DNA of 64,000 bases from an uncultured Oscillospiraceae bacterium (GCA_934613505.1 CAKTTB010000003.1:93543-157542), one strand, 5' to 3'. Shown: positions 50,722-60,580, counted from the first letter of the stretch. Program-made: numbers and translations. The notes: generated by a model from the sequence alone, not told the origin.

Positions 50722-52053
50722 TCACGTCTCTCCTGAGTTCCAGTCAATATGGATAAAGCGGAACATGGCTTTGAGGCCGTCTTCGGAGAGTTCCTTGGCC
50801 CACTTCCCTGTTCCAAGCTGTGCTGCGTAGGTAATATCGCCCTTTTCGGCGAGAATGAACCGGCCGTCGGCGGACGCGGTCTGCGTCCGGTTATCGCCGG
50901 AGAATGCATAGATGGTAAAGATCTGCTCGGTCACGGCGGAGCCGTCCCACTGGCAGAACGTGTAGCCGCGGACGCCGCCGACCTCAGCGCTGCGGACGAT
51001 GCAGAGCTGATCCCGCCATGCGTCCGGGAGTGTCAGATACCAGCCGCCGGAAAAATTGTGATAGGTCGTACACTTGTGCGTCCGGACGGCGTTCAGACTG
51101 AGATTATACCAGTCGATCACGGAAAAGCTTTCCTCGGAATCGGCTGCCGAGGGCAGCGTGTGGATATCCGGCAGTTCGATGCGTCCGTCCTCGTCAATGT
51201 CCGCGGCATAGACGTAATAGTTGCGCACCGTGGAGAGCCCGCCGCCGGAACCGGCTGCGGTGAGATTGCGAAATGTCCCGCCGCGGAACGCGAAGACGTC
51301 CGTGACAAGGCTTCCGTCCTCATAGCCGCTGGCCACAAAGACCGCGGGAACGTCCGCAGTCAGATCTCCGATCAGAATCCGCCTGACGTCAGACGCCGCG
51401 GCGGACAAAGAGACCTCCGGCTCACGCTCCATCTGGCCGTCGCGCCAGCGGTACAGCTCGGCGATCCCCTGCTGCCGCTCCGCATCGGAGTGCAGGACAA
51501 ACAGATCGGTCCGCCCGTCTTCGTCCAGATCGGCCGTGCGGTATGCGGTGCAGCCGGTGCTCATCAGCTCAACGACGTGGCCTCCGGAATAGGTGTAGGC
51601 GCACAGCGACTGCAGAACGTCGGTGGACAGCTGACGCGTGATGAGGATCTCAACGCCGGGGCCGCCGGTCAGCGCGGCGTATTCCACGCTGGCGAAGCTC
51701 GTGCCGTCGCCCTCTATGACGTCCATCGGCTGATAGTCGCCGTCGACCATGGAGAAAATATAGGCCTTGAGCGGCTTTTCCCCTGTGGTTTTCAGAAACG
51801 CGACCGCTTCCTCCAGCCCGTCGCCGTCCAGATCGGCCAGCTGCACGGACTGCTGGTTAAGACCGGAGACCGGCGCGGCATAGACGGCGCTCTGCGCGCT
51901 CATGACAGACTCAATGGCCTGCTCCAGCCGGTTATAGTCGTCGGAGTGCTGCGGCAGCGTGTACAGCTCGTCGACTGTTTTGACGAAGCAGCCGGACAGC
52001 AGCAGCGCAAGCAGCGCCGTCAGAGCGGCCAGAAGCAACCGTTTTGCACGCAA
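50722..52053 (-). CDS. Lipoprotein with DxDxDG repeats (VCBS/FG-GAP-like)
   Basis: 443 residues. A signal peptide ends in the lipobox LLSGC. At least three Ca-binding-like loops are visible: ADLDGDGLEEAVAFL, ADLDEDGRTDLFVL and ADIDEDGRIELPDI, spaced as in FG-GAP/VCBS beta-propeller blades. TTG start 52053 follows AAGGAGGG by 7 bases. It is the first gene of the lipoprotein-regulator-kinase operon (13 bases before the regulator), so it may be an extracytoplasmic accessory of that system. No close family name recognised. Confidence 0.8.
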   Translation of the reverse strand: MRAKRLLLAALTALLALLLSGCFVKTVDELYTLPQHSDDYNRLEQAIESVMSAQSAVYAAPVSGLNQQSVQLADLDGDGLEEAVAFLKTTGEKPLKAYIFSMVDGDYQPMDVIEGDGTSFASVEYAALTGGPGVEILITRQLSTDVLQSLCAYTYSGGHVVELMSTGCTAYRTADLDEDGRTDLFVLHSDAERQQGIAELYRWRDGQMEREPEVSLSAAASDVRRILIGDLTADVPAVFVASGYEDGSLVTDVFAFRGGTFRNLTAAGSGGGLSTVRNYYVYAADIDEDGRIELPDIHTLPSAADSEESFSVIDWYNLSLNAVRTHKCTTYHNFSGGWYLTLPDAWRDQLCIVRSAEVGGVRGYTFCQWDGSAVTEQIFTIYAFSGDNRTQTASADGRFILAEKGDITYAAQLGTGKWAKELSEDGLKAMFRFIHIDWNSGET

Positions 52054-52081
52054 CGCAGAACCCTCCTTTTACAACTTATAT

Positions 52082-52110
52082 AGTATAGCATGTTCTGTTA
52101 CAAAAGTGTA
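52082..52110 (-). promoter_or_regulatory. Probable promoter of the lipoprotein two-component operon
   Basis: On the minus strand TATACT (52082-52087) with an extended TGC; the -35 TACACT at 17 bases (52105-52110) is weak. Confidence 0.5.
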
Positions 52111-52130
52111 GCCGATTTGTTAAAAACGCC

Positions 52131-55100
52131 CTATTTGACGACAACATTTTTCTCGCCCAGCTGCTCACGCAGCTCCTGCAGCATCCGTTCGTCCAGCGCG
52201 CAGCTGCCGCCCATCCTCGCGCCGGTGTCGGCGTAATAGATAACGGCCCGGGCGCAGCCGGGGAACATTTTGAGGATCGGCAGGACCTTTTTTGCCGCGC
52301 GGGACGAGGCATCTTCAATGCGCAAGTAGAGCGTGTGCGCCTGCGATGCGGTCTGGCGCGCGGCCTGCGCAAGATCGGCGTCCTGCATGTCGCCGATCGG
52401 CGTGACGCGGTTGACGACCAGCTGCGGCGGCTTTTCATCCCGGACGGAAATGCGTCCGTTCAGGATCACGGCGGCATTCTCATACAGCATGGAGCCGTAC
52501 TGGCCAAGGATGGACGAGAACGTCAGAAGCTCCATGGAGCCAGTGTCGTCCTCCACGGTCACATAGGCCATCATGCTGCCGCTGCGCGTCGTTTTCATCT
52601 TGATGGCTTCCACGATACCGGCAATGTTTACGATCTGCTCATCCTGATAGGTATCTTCCCCGTTTTCGAAGCATTCGAGGATCTCGCCGATGGGAACGAC
52701 ATCCATGCCGCGCAGCAGCGGGCGGTAATCGTCCATCGGGTGACCGGACAGATACAGGCCGGTCGTCTGCTTTTCATAGTTCATGCGCTCCTGCGCGCTC
52801 AGCTCCGGGATATCCGGCGCGGGAACTGCGGGCATGACGGCGGTGTCCTCAGAGAGCATGTCGAAAAGGCCCATCTGGCCGTCGACATTTTTGTTCTTCT
52901 GGCTGGCTGCGGCGTCAAGCACAGTCTCGTAGATCCGCAGCATCTGTGCACGGTTGAGCCCGAAGCCGTCGCAGGCGCCGGCCTTGATGAGGTTTTCCAG
53001 CGCACGCTTATTGAGATCCGTCCCGTACATGCGGGAGGCAAAATCCTCAAGGCTCGTGAATTTCCCACCCTGCTCGCGTGCGCCCATGACTTTGAGAATG
53101 AAGCCGCGCCCGATATTTTTGATCGCGGCAAGCCCAAAGCGGATGCCGCCCGGGACGACGGTAAAATTATCGTTGGATTCGTTGATATCCGGCGGCAGGA
53201 GCGCAATGCCCATGGCGCGGCATTCGGTGATATATTCGGAGATCTTGACCGAGCTGTCGAGGACGGAGGTCATGAGTGCCGCCATATACTCGCGCGGATA
53301 ATAGCATTTGAACCACGCGGTTTGATACGCAATGACGGCATAGCAGACGGAATGCGCCTTGTTGAAGGCGTAGTTTGCGAAGTCGTACATCTCGTTATAG
53401 ATATCTTCCGCGACAGTCTCCGGGATGCCGTTGGCCACGCAGCCGGAAATGTTCCGCGAAGCATCGCCGCGGATGAACGCGCCGCGCTCCTTTTCGATGT
53501 CCTTGACCTTTTTCTTGCTCATGGCGCGGCGCACCATGTCCGCCTGTCCGAGCGAGTACCCGGCAAGCTTGCGGAAGATCTCAATGACCTGCTCCTGATA
53601 GAGGATGCAGCCGTAGGTGACGGAAAGGATAGGCTTCAGCATCGGGTGCTTGTATTTGACAAGCGACGGGTCCTGCTTGCAGGCGATGAGCCGCGGGATC
53701 GATTCCATCGGGCCCGGCCGGTAGGCGGCGACGATGATGGAGAGATCTTCAATGGACTGCGGCTTCAGGCCCATACACACGCCCGTCATTCCGGTCGACT
53801 CCATCTGGAAAACACCGGCAGTCCTGCCCTGCGTGAGCATGTCCATGACCTTCGGATCATTATCGGTGACGCGTGCCATGGAGAAATCGGGTTCCGTTTT
53901 ACGGATATCGCGGATGGCGTCGTCAATGACGGTGATATTGCGCAGGCCAAGGAAGTCCATTTTGAGAAGCCCCAGCTCCTCCAGCGTCGTCATGGTGTAT
54001 TCCGTGACGATCGTGCCGTCGTTGGTGGCGAGCGGAACATAGTTATAGACCGGCAGCTTCGTGATGACCACGCCTGCTGCGTGGGTCGAGGTGTTGCGCG
54101 GCATGCCCTCCAACGCCATGGCGGTGTCGACCAGCTCCTTGACGCGCGCGTCGGCGTCATACATCTGCTTCAGCTGCGGCGACTGCTTCAGCGCGTCCTT
54201 GAGCGTGATATGGAGCGTCGTCGGCACGAGCTTTGCAACGGCGTCGGTCTCGGCATAGGTGAAATTCAGCACGCGTCCGACGTCGCGGATAGAGCCGCGC
54301 GCGGCCATGGTGCCGAACGTCACGATCTGCGCCACGTGATCCTCGCCGTACTTTTGCCGGACATAGTCGACGACCTCCGACCGCCGGGTGTCGCCGAAGT
54401 CCATGTCGATATCGGGCATGGTCACGCGCGCGGGATTGAGAAAGCGCTCGAAATACAGGCCGTATTTCATGGGGTCGATCTCGGTGATATGCAGGCAGTA
54501 GGTCACCATGGAGCCTGCGGCGCTGCCGCGCCCGGGGCCGACCGGGATGCCTGCCGATTTTGCAAAACGGACAAAGTCCCACACGATGAGGAAATAGTCG
54601 GTAAAGCCCATTTTCTCGATCATGTCGATCTCATAGTCGAGCTGCTGCAGATATTCCGGATGCTCCGTCCCATACAGCTCGTCAAAGCCCTCACGGCAGA
54701 GTTTTTTGAGATACGACAGGCTCGTGACGCCCTCCGGAAGCTTGAACTCCGGCAGGAAATACTTGCCGAAGGTAAATTCCACATTACAGCGCTCTGCGAT
54801 CTTGACGGTATTGTCAAACGCCTCCGGCACGTCCGGGAACAGCGCGCGCAATTCCTCCTCGCTCTTGAGGTAAAACTCCTCCGTCTCAAATTTCATGCGG
54901 TTCGGATCGTCGACGGTCTTGCCGGTCTGGATGCAAAGAAGCACGTCCTGCATCTTTGCATCCGACTTGCGCAGATAATGCGCGTCGTTCGTCACAACGA
55001 GCGGAAGATCCAGCTTTTCCGCCAGCTTCCGGATCTGGGCGTTGACGGTGCGCTGCTCCGGGATCCCGTGATCCTGCAATTCCAGATAGAAATGCTCCGG

Positions 55101-55598
55101 CCCGAAAATTTCGGTGTATTCCCGCGCGGCCTGCTCGGCTGCCTGCAGATCATCCTGCATGATCGACTGCGGAATACGTCCGGCCAGACACGCGGAGAGC
55201 GCAATCAGACCCTCATGATGCTCGCGAAGCAGCTCCATATCGACGCGCGGCCGGTTATAGAAGCCCTCGGTAAAGCCAAGTGAAACCATATAGCTGAGAT
55301 TGCGGTAGCCGGTCTCATTTTCGCACAGGAGCACCAGATGGTACGGCTCTTTGTCCACGCCATGCACCTTGTCATGCCGCGTGCGGCGCGCAACATAGAC
55401 CTCGCAGCCGATGATGGGCTTGATCCCGGCCTTTTTCGCCGCACGGTAAAAATCAATGGTGCCGTACATGACGCCGTGGTCGGTCAGCGCGATGGCGCTC
55501 TGGCCGATCTCCTGCACGCGGTCCATCATGGAGCCGATGCGGCACGCGCCGTCAAGCAGACTGTATTCGCTGTGGACATGCAGATGCACAAAGCTCAT
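52131..55598 (-). CDS. dnaE: DNA polymerase III subunit alpha (DnaE)
   Basis: 1155 residues. PHP domain at the N terminus (FVHLHVHSEYSLLDGACR), catalytic PDIDMDFGDTRRSEVVDY near residue 395, MDFLGLRNITVIDDA, GCILYQEQVIEIFRKLAGYS, tandem helix-hairpin-helix, and OB-fold (VNIAGIVEAIKMKTTRSG) with a C-terminal tail. It is the DnaE type (not PolC, no inserted exonuclease). ATG 55598 has AAAGGAG about 10 bases upstream. Last gene of the hprK-...-dnaE run. Confidence 0.96.
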   Translation of the reverse strand: MSFVHLHVHSEYSLLDGACRIGSMMDRVQEIGQSAIALTDHGVMYGTIDFYRAAKKAGIKPIIGCEVYVARRTRHDKVHGVDKEPYHLVLLCENETGYRNLSYMVSLGFTEGFYNRPRVDMELLREHHEGLIALSACLAGRIPQSIMQDDLQAAEQAAREYTEIFGPEHFYLELQDHGIPEQRTVNAQIRKLAEKLDLPLVVTNDAHYLRKSDAKMQDVLLCIQTGKTVDDPNRMKFETEEFYLKSEEELRALFPDVPEAFDNTVKIAERCNVEFTFGKYFLPEFKLPEGVTSLSYLKKLCREGFDELYGTEHPEYLQQLDYEIDMIEKMGFTDYFLIVWDFVRFAKSAGIPVGPGRGSAAGSMVTYCLHITEIDPMKYGLYFERFLNPARVTMPDIDMDFGDTRRSEVVDYVRQKYGEDHVAQIVTFGTMAARGSIRDVGRVLNFTYAETDAVAKLVPTTLHITLKDALKQSPQLKQMYDADARVKELVDTAMALEGMPRNTSTHAAGVVITKLPVYNYVPLATNDGTIVTEYTMTTLEELGLLKMDFLGLRNITVIDDAIRDIRKTEPDFSMARVTDNDPKVMDMLTQGRTAGVFQMESTGMTGVCMGLKPQSIEDLSIIVAAYRPGPMESIPRLIACKQDPSLVKYKHPMLKPILSVTYGCILYQEQVIEIFRKLAGYSLGQADMVRRAMSKKKVKDIEKERGAFIRGDASRNISGCVANGIPETVAEDIYNEMYDFANYAFNKAHSVCYAVIAYQTAWFKCYYPREYMAALMTSVLDSSVKISEYITECRAMGIALLPPDINESNDNFTVVPGGIRFGLAAIKNIGRGFILKVMGAREQGGKFTSLEDFASRMYGTDLNKRALENLIKAGACDGFGLNRAQMLRIYETVLDAAASQKNKNVDGQMGLFDMLSEDTAVMPAVPAPDIPELSAQERMNYEKQTTGLYLSGHPMDDYRPLLRGMDVVPIGEILECFENGEDTYQDEQIVNIAGIVEAIKMKTTRSGSMMAYVTVEDDTGSMELLTFSSILGQYGSMLYENAAVILNGRISVRDEKPPQLVVNRVTPIGDMQDADLAQAARQTASQAHTLYLRIEDASSRAAKKVLPILKMFPGCARAVIYYADTGARMGGSCALDERMLQELREQLGEKNVVVK

Positions 55599-55614
55599 GG
55601 CTGCGCGGCTCCTT

Positions 55615-56514
55615 TCAGGTTTCACCGGCAAGCGCGACGAGCTTGCGCATGCGGTGGTTCATGGCGGATTTGGAAACGGGCGGGTCCTGCATGGCGGCAA
55701 GCTCCTGCAGTGTCGCTTCCGGATTATCAAGGCGGAGCTTCGCGGTCTCGCGGAGCTTGGGCGGCAAATCCTTGAGCTGGCCGCGCTTTTGAAGCTTCTT
55801 AATGGCTGCGACCTGCTCCATGGACGCGTCGACGACCTTGGTGAGGTTCGCGGTCTCACAGTTGACGCGGCGGTTGACGCCGTTGCGCAGGTCCTTCTCG
55901 ACCTTCGCCTCCATCACGCCCATGGCGCAGACGGGTGCGCCGATGGCGGTCAGAAAATCCTCAATGAGATTGCTTTGCTTAAAATAGAGAATGCTGTTGC
56001 CGCCGCGCATGGTCTCCTTCGGAGAAAAGCCTGCGTCAAGCAGCAGCGCGCAGGTCTCGCGGCTGACCTTGTAGTGGGACGTCGTCAGCTCCAGATGGTA
56101 CCGCTTGGCCGGGTCTGTGACAGAGCCGCCAGATAAAAACGCGCCGCGCAGAAAAGCCAGCCGCTCGTCGTCCTCCTCAAGCATGCCGTAGTTGACATGC
56201 AGCGTGACGTCACGCGCAGCGCTCAGGCCGAACTGCGCGAAGATCTTGTGGATCTTCTCCTGCGATTCGATGGAAAAGACAAGCTTGCCGGTCTGCTCTG
56301 CGTCCGGCTCCTGATCGAAGGAGAAGCCGAAGACCTTTTTCATGATCCGCGGCAGACGGTCGGCCAGATCGCGGGATTCGGTCGTGACGCGGATCAGCTC
56401 CGCGGTAAATGCATTGCAGTAAAGCAGGATCCCATACAGCTCAGCCGCACTCTCCTGGCGGCGGCTGATCGGCAGGCGGCAGAGCTCCTGCTTGACATTT
56501 GAGGAAAAGGACAT
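55615..56514 (-). CDS. whiA: DNA-binding protein WhiA
   Basis: 299 residues. An N-terminal LAGLIDADG-like domain (FLRGAFLSGGSVTDPAKRYHLE) and a C-terminal WhiA helix-turn-helix (LRLDNPEATLQELAAMQDPPVSKSAMNHRMRKL region, about 260-295). In Firmicutes WhiA sits with yvcK and rapZ and affects chromosome segregation and division. The start lies 15 bases after yvcK. Confidence 0.95.
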   Translation of the reverse strand: MSFSSNVKQELCRLPISRRQESAAELYGILLYCNAFTAELIRVTTESRDLADRLPRIMKKVFGFSFDQEPDAEQTGKLVFSIESQEKIHKIFAQFGLSAARDVTLHVNYGMLEEDDERLAFLRGAFLSGGSVTDPAKRYHLELTTSHYKVSRETCALLLDAGFSPKETMRGGNSILYFKQSNLIEDFLTAIGAPVCAMGVMEAKVEKDLRNGVNRRVNCETANLTKVVDASMEQVAAIKKLQKRGQLKDLPPKLRETAKLRLDNPEATLQELAAMQDPPVSKSAMNHRMRKLVALAGET

Positions 56515-56529
56515 GGGTGTTCCCTCCTG

Positions 56530-57540
56530 TTATCGGTTTCTGAACTCCTGCCAGACGGACAGGATCGCGCGCGCCAGCGCGTCGGAATTGTGGCGGATAT
56601 AGCGTCCTGGCTCCAGAAGCGGGAACGTGCGCACCGCAATGCCCATCTGCTCGATATCCTCCCGGCGAAGCTCCAGCTGCGTGACGCCCTCCTTGGCGTA
56701 CGGCTCCATCAACCGCGGCGGAACGACGGCGTTATTGGCGATGCAGACATCCATCACACCGGGGCCTGCATGCTCAAGAATGGCACGGACATGATCGTCG
56801 GCGTCATAGCCGTCGGTCTCGCCGTCCTGCGTCAGGATGTTGAGGATATAAAGCTTCAGCGCCTTGCTTTCCCGCACGGCGTCGGAAATGCCGCTGACGA
56901 GGAAATTCGGGATGATGCTGGTATACAGGCTTCCCGGGCCGATGACGATGATATCGGCATTCCGGATGGCGTCGACGCTCTCCTCCAGCGCGGCTGGGCG
57001 CTCCGGGACGAGCCGGACCTTGCGGATCCGGGAATTGTTGATCTTTTTGGCGTAGAAGATCTTGCTCTCGCCGAGCACGCGGCTGCCGTCGTGGAACTCC
57101 GCTTCCAGATGCACGTCCTGATTCGTGACCGGCAGCACGCGGCCGGTGATGGCGAGGACGTCTCCCATGCGGTGTACGGCCTCGTCAAACGAGCCGGAAA
57201 TGCCGTTCATGGCAGCTAAAAACAGATTGCCGAAGCTCTGCCCGGCAAGACTGCCCTCGGTGAATCGGTAGTCGAGCAGCTGCTGCATGGTCGGCTCGGT
57301 ATTGGCAAGCGCCATGATGCAGTTGCGGATATCGCCCGGCGGCAGCATGCCGAGATCCTCGCGAAGCATACCGGAGCCGCCGCCGTCATCCGCGACGGTC
57401 ACAATGGCGGTAATGTCCTTCGTATAGGCCTTCAGGCCGCGCAGCATGGCGGACAGTCCATGCCCGCCGCCGATGGCGGTGATCCTCGGCGGGCGGCGGC
57501 GCGGCTCGTACAGGCGGATCTGTTCAGAAAAGTCGGCCAT
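56530..57540 (-). CDS. yvcK: Gluconeogenesis/cell-shape factor YvcK (CofD-like)
   Basis: About 336 residues. ITAIGGGHGLSAMLRGLK is the nucleotide-binding start; VTVADDGGGSGMLRED, PPGDIRNCIMALAN and DIIVIGPGSLYTSIIPN follow. YvcK binds UDP-GlcNAc in Bacillus and supports peptidoglycan precursor supply on gluconeogenic carbon. I prefer ATG 57540 with AAGGTG about 6 bases before it; a GTG three codons upstream overlaps the rapZ stop (GTGA) but leaves no room for a site. Confidence 0.94.
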   Translation of the reverse strand: MADFSEQIRLYEPRRRPPRITAIGGGHGLSAMLRGLKAYTKDITAIVTVADDGGGSGMLREDLGMLPPGDIRNCIMALANTEPTMQQLLDYRFTEGSLAGQSFGNLFLAAMNGISGSFDEAVHRMGDVLAITGRVLPVTNQDVHLEAEFHDGSRVLGESKIFYAKKINNSRIRKVRLVPERPAALEESVDAIRNADIIVIGPGSLYTSIIPNFLVSGISDAVRESKALKLYILNILTQDGETDGYDADDHVRAILEHAGPGVMDVCIANNAVVPPRLMEPYAKEGVTQLELRREDIEQMGIAVRTFPLLEPGRYIRHNSDALARAILSVWQEFRNR

Positions 57541-57545
57541 GGCGC

Positions 57546-58406
57546 TCACCTTCTGCCCATATCACGGTGGCTGAGGACCGTGGCATAGCCCTTTTTCCGA
57601 ACGAACTCGGAAAACTCCTTCGCAATGCAGACGCTCCTGTGCTTGCCGCCGGTGCAGCCGACGGCGATGACAAGATCGGTCTTGCCCTCGTCGAGGTAGT
57701 TCGGCAGCAGGAAGGACAGAAGATCCTCCGTCTTGGCGACGAAGTCCAGCGTCTGCTGATACTGGAACACAAAGCTGCGCACCGGCTCGTCCATCCCAGT
57801 CTGCGTTTTCAGCTCCGGAATATAATATGGATTCGGCAGAAAACGCACGTCAAAGACCAGATCGGCCTCGAGCGGCAGACCGTATTTGAAGCCGAAGGAC
57901 ACGACGCGCACGTTCATGGAATGCTCGCGCAGCCCGCCGGCGGCAAGATCGATGAGCATCCCGCGCAGCTTGCCGGTGGAGAGATTGGACGTGTCGATGA
58001 TGGCGCTGGCACGGTTGCGGACAGGCGCCAGCAGTTCGCGCTCGCGCGCAATGGCGCCCTGCAGCGTGGAGCCGTCCTTCATGAGTGGATGCAGGCGACG
58101 CGTCTCCTTATAGCGCTTGATGATGACCTCGGTGCTGGCCTCAACAAAATAGATGGAATACTGCAGATGCATTTCGTCGAGCTTCTGCAGTGACTGAAAC
58201 AGCGAGTCAAACGTCATGCTCGCGCGGATATCCGTCACAAGCGCGACCTTTTCATACCGGCCCTTTGTGGCAAGACACAACTGGGCAAACTGCGGGATCA
58301 TTTCCGCCGGCATATTGTCGACGCAGTAAAAGCCGAGATCCTCCAGATCGGATGCGGCCTTGCTCTTGCCCGCACCGGACATGCCGGAAATAATTACAAA
58401 CTGCAT
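57546..58406 (-). CDS. rapZ: RNase adapter / nucleotide-binding protein RapZ (YvcJ)
   Basis: 286 residues. Walker A GMSGAGKS (about 8-15), LGFYCVDNMPAEMIP, FVEASTEVIIKRYKETRR-LHP region, and the C-terminal GCTGGKHRSVCIAKE motif. In E. coli RapZ senses GlcN6P precursors; in Firmicutes YvcJ has GTPase activity and links to yvcK. Thirteen bases after murB. Confidence 0.95.
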   Translation of the reverse strand: MQFVIISGMSGAGKSKAASDLEDLGFYCVDNMPAEMIPQFAQLCLATKGRYEKVALVTDIRASMTFDSLFQSLQKLDEMHLQYSIYFVEASTEVIIKRYKETRRLHPLMKDGSTLQGAIARERELLAPVRNRASAIIDTSNLSTGKLRGMLIDLAAGGLREHSMNVRVVSFGFKYGLPLEADLVFDVRFLPNPYYIPELKTQTGMDEPVRSFVFQYQQTLDFVAKTEDLLSFLLPNYLDEGKTDLVIAVGCTGGKHRSVCIAKEFSEFVRKKGYATVLSHRDMGRR

Positions 58407-58418
58407 ATTGCTTCTCCT

Positions 58419-59330
58419 TTACCAGATCCGGACCTCCGGCTCCAGCATGACGCCGGAGCGCTGCCAGACGCGCGTCTGTACAAGCTCGATCGTTTTGAGA
58501 ATGTCGGCGGTCGTTGCGCCGCCGGTGTTGACAATGAAGCCCGCGTGCTTTCTGGAGACCTGCGCGCCGCCGAAACCTTCGCCCTTGAGCCCGGCCTGCT
58601 CGATGAGCGGACCGGCAAAATAGCCCTCCGGGCGCTTGAACGTGCTGCCGGCGGACGGCAGCTCGAGCGGCTGTGAGGCCTTCCGCTTTTCCATCAGCGT
58701 GCGCATGGTCTCGCCGATCGCAGCGGGATCGCCCTTCTGCAGCTGCAGCTGCGCGCTGACAATGACGCAGGGCGTCTGCTGAAAGACACTGCGCCGATAG
58801 CCAAAGGCACAGTCAGCGGCTGTAAACTGCAGCAGCTCGCCGCTGAGCGTCAGGACCGTCACGGACTGCACCACCTGCCGCAGTTCCCCGCCGTAGGCGC
58901 CCGCGTTCATGTAAACGCCGCCGCCGAGCGTACCGGGGATGCCGTGGGCAAATTCCAGTCCGGTCAGCGCATGCTGGCGGGCAAACACGGCGGTGCGCGC
59001 CAGACTTTCTCCGGAAAAGACTTCCATCTGCGTTTCGCCGGTCAGGCGGATTCCGCCCAGCGCGTCCTTTGTGCAGATGACGAGCGCGTGCAGCCCCTCG
59101 TCCGGGGCCAGAATATTGGTGCCTGCACCGAGAAGATACGGTTCTACCCCGGCGTCTGCTGCGCTGCGGAGCAGCTGCTGCAGCTCCTGTACAGTTTTTG
59201 GGAACGCCATCACGGCGGCGGGGCCTCCGGTTCGGAAAGAGGTATGCCGGCTGAGCGGCTCCTGCAGCCGAAGCTCCAGCTGGCCGCAGACGCGGATGAT
59301 CGTTTGCAGTTGAGAGTCAGAAGCCCACAT
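58419..59330 (-). CDS. murB: UDP-N-acetylmuramate dehydrogenase MurB
   Basis: 303 residues, type II MurB length. RHTSFRTGGPAAVMAFPK (Arg and FAD-binding), LLGAGTNILAPDEG, GIPGTLGGGVYMNAGAYGGEL, GYRRSVFQ, AGSTFKRPEGYFAGPLIEQA with the catalytic Ser, and Glu near the C terminus. FAD enzyme making UDP-MurNAc. ATG 59330 has GGAGG 5 bases upstream. Confidence 0.96.
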   Translation of the reverse strand: MWASDSQLQTIIRVCGQLELRLQEPLSRHTSFRTGGPAAVMAFPKTVQELQQLLRSAADAGVEPYLLGAGTNILAPDEGLHALVICTKDALGGIRLTGETQMEVFSGESLARTAVFARQHALTGLEFAHGIPGTLGGGVYMNAGAYGGELRQVVQSVTVLTLSGELLQFTAADCAFGYRRSVFQQTPCVIVSAQLQLQKGDPAAIGETMRTLMEKRKASQPLELPSAGSTFKRPEGYFAGPLIEQAGLKGEGFGGAQVSRKHAGFIVNTGGATTADILKTIELVQTRVWQRSGVMLEPEVRIW

Positions 59331-59383
59331 AAACGCCTCCGGGTGTTTTATTTTTCCTATCATAGCATATCCGAGATAAAAAT

Positions 59384-59412
59384 AAAAGAGGAAGCCCGCG
59401 GCTTCCTCTTTT
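59384..59412 (-). terminator. Terminator after hprK
   Basis: AAAAGAGGAAGC (59384-59395) and GCTTCCTCTTTT (59401-59412). On the minus strand the stem ends in a T-rich run, so it fits hprK. A TG-extended TATGAT (59356-59361 on the minus strand) just downstream probably starts the murB transcript. Confidence 0.85.
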
Positions 59413-59434
59413 TATCTTTCTGGGAGAAGTTCGC

Positions 59435-60376
59435 TCAGTTGTCGTCGCGGGAGGTGAAATACTTGCTCATCTGCTCGGTAAATTCCACGGCCGCATTGTA
59501 GCCCATGCGTTTCTGGCGGTTATTCATGGCGGCAACCTCAAAGATGACGGCAAGATTTCGGCCCGGCGTGATGGGGACCGTGATGGACGGGACCTTGACG
59601 TCGAGGATCTCGGTATACTGCGTCTCCATACCGAGACGGTCATATGCTTCGCCGTCGCGCCACGGGACCATGTTGATGATGAGATCAATATTGGAGCTTT
59701 CCTTGACCGCGCCCATGCCGAACAGCTTGGCGACGTTGATAACGCCGATGCCGCGCAGCTCGATATAGTGCTTGAGAACGGGCGGCGCAGAGCCGACCAG
59801 CTCGTGCGGCGAGACCTTTTTGATCTCGACTGCATCGTCCGCGATCAGGCGGTGGCCACGCTTGACCAGCTCGATGGCGGTCTCGCTCTTGCCGATGCCG
59901 CTGTCGCCGTTGATGAGGATGCCCTCGCCGTAGATCTCGACGAGAACGCCGTGGCGCGTCACGCGCGGGGCCAGCGCACTCTTAAGGTAAGTAATGAGGC
60001 TCGAGACGATGTAGGAGGTCGTATCTTTGGTGCCGAGGACGGTCACGTCGTATTTCTTCGCCATCTCCAGACATTCCGGCATCGGCTCAAAGCCGCGGGC
60101 GAAGATGAGCGCCGGACATTTGTACGACAGGAAATGATCAAAAATGATGATCCGCTCCTCCGGCGTGAGCTTCTGCAGATAGGCCGTTTCGACCGTGCCG
60201 CAGACATAGACGCGCATCGGCTCGTAGTGGTCAAAGAAGCCTGCCAGATGCAGGCCAGGACGGCTGATATCGTCGACCGTCACGCGGATCTTGTCAAAAT
60301 CCGACGAGCGGTAGAAAAACTCAAGATTAAACTCCGAAACAAGCTCGGACAGCAGAACGGTATAGGTATTTGCCAC
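59435..60376 (-). CDS. hprK: HPr kinase/phosphorylase
   Basis: 313 residues. It phosphorylates Ser46 of HPr, governing carbon catabolite repression. An N-terminal domain (about 1-130) precedes the kinase with P-loop GDSGIGKSETAIEL and the HprK signature LRGIGVINVAKLFGMGAV; IEEVAAMNNRQKRMG-like C-terminal segment. GTG start 60376 with AGGTGA before it. Separated from murB by a terminator. Confidence 0.96.
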   Translation of the reverse strand: MANTYTVLLSELVSEFNLEFFYRSSDFDKIRVTVDDISRPGLHLAGFFDHYEPMRVYVCGTVETAYLQKLTPEERIIIFDHFLSYKCPALIFARGFEPMPECLEMAKKYDVTVLGTKDTTSYIVSSLITYLKSALAPRVTRHGVLVEIYGEGILINGDSGIGKSETAIELVKRGHRLIADDAVEIKKVSPHELVGSAPPVLKHYIELRGIGVINVAKLFGMGAVKESSNIDLIINMVPWRDGEAYDRLGMETQYTEILDVKVPSITVPITPGRNLAVIFEVAAMNNRQKRMGYNAAVEFTEQMSKYFTSRDDN

Positions 60377-60491
60377 GCAATCACCTCATTCTAAATAATA
60401 AAATAATTATACCCGCTTTGCTTCAGTTTCGCAACAGGGAAATTCGATTGTGCGTTCCGATGGATTTTTTCAAATTTTCACAAAAAAGCAC

Positions 60492-60520
60492 TTGCATTTT
60501 GGAAAAGCATCTGCTAATAT
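60492..60520 (+). promoter_or_regulatory. Promoter of rpmB
   Basis: TTGCAT (60492-60497), 17 bases, TAATAT (60515-60520) with TG at 60512-60513. The leader to the ATG is about 54 bases. Confidence 0.78.
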
Positions 60521-60580
60521 ATTTGTCGGCGCTTTGTGAGCGCTTCAAACTGATTTTCCTATGGCAAGGAGGTGCAGCTG

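Noticed and set aside
52335-55283. A 982-codon open frame on the plus strand opposite dnaE
   Set aside because: It is a codon-bias mirror of dnaE in GC-rich DNA, without ribosome site, promoter or recognisable domain. Similar antisense frames occur opposite recA, polA, radA and der.
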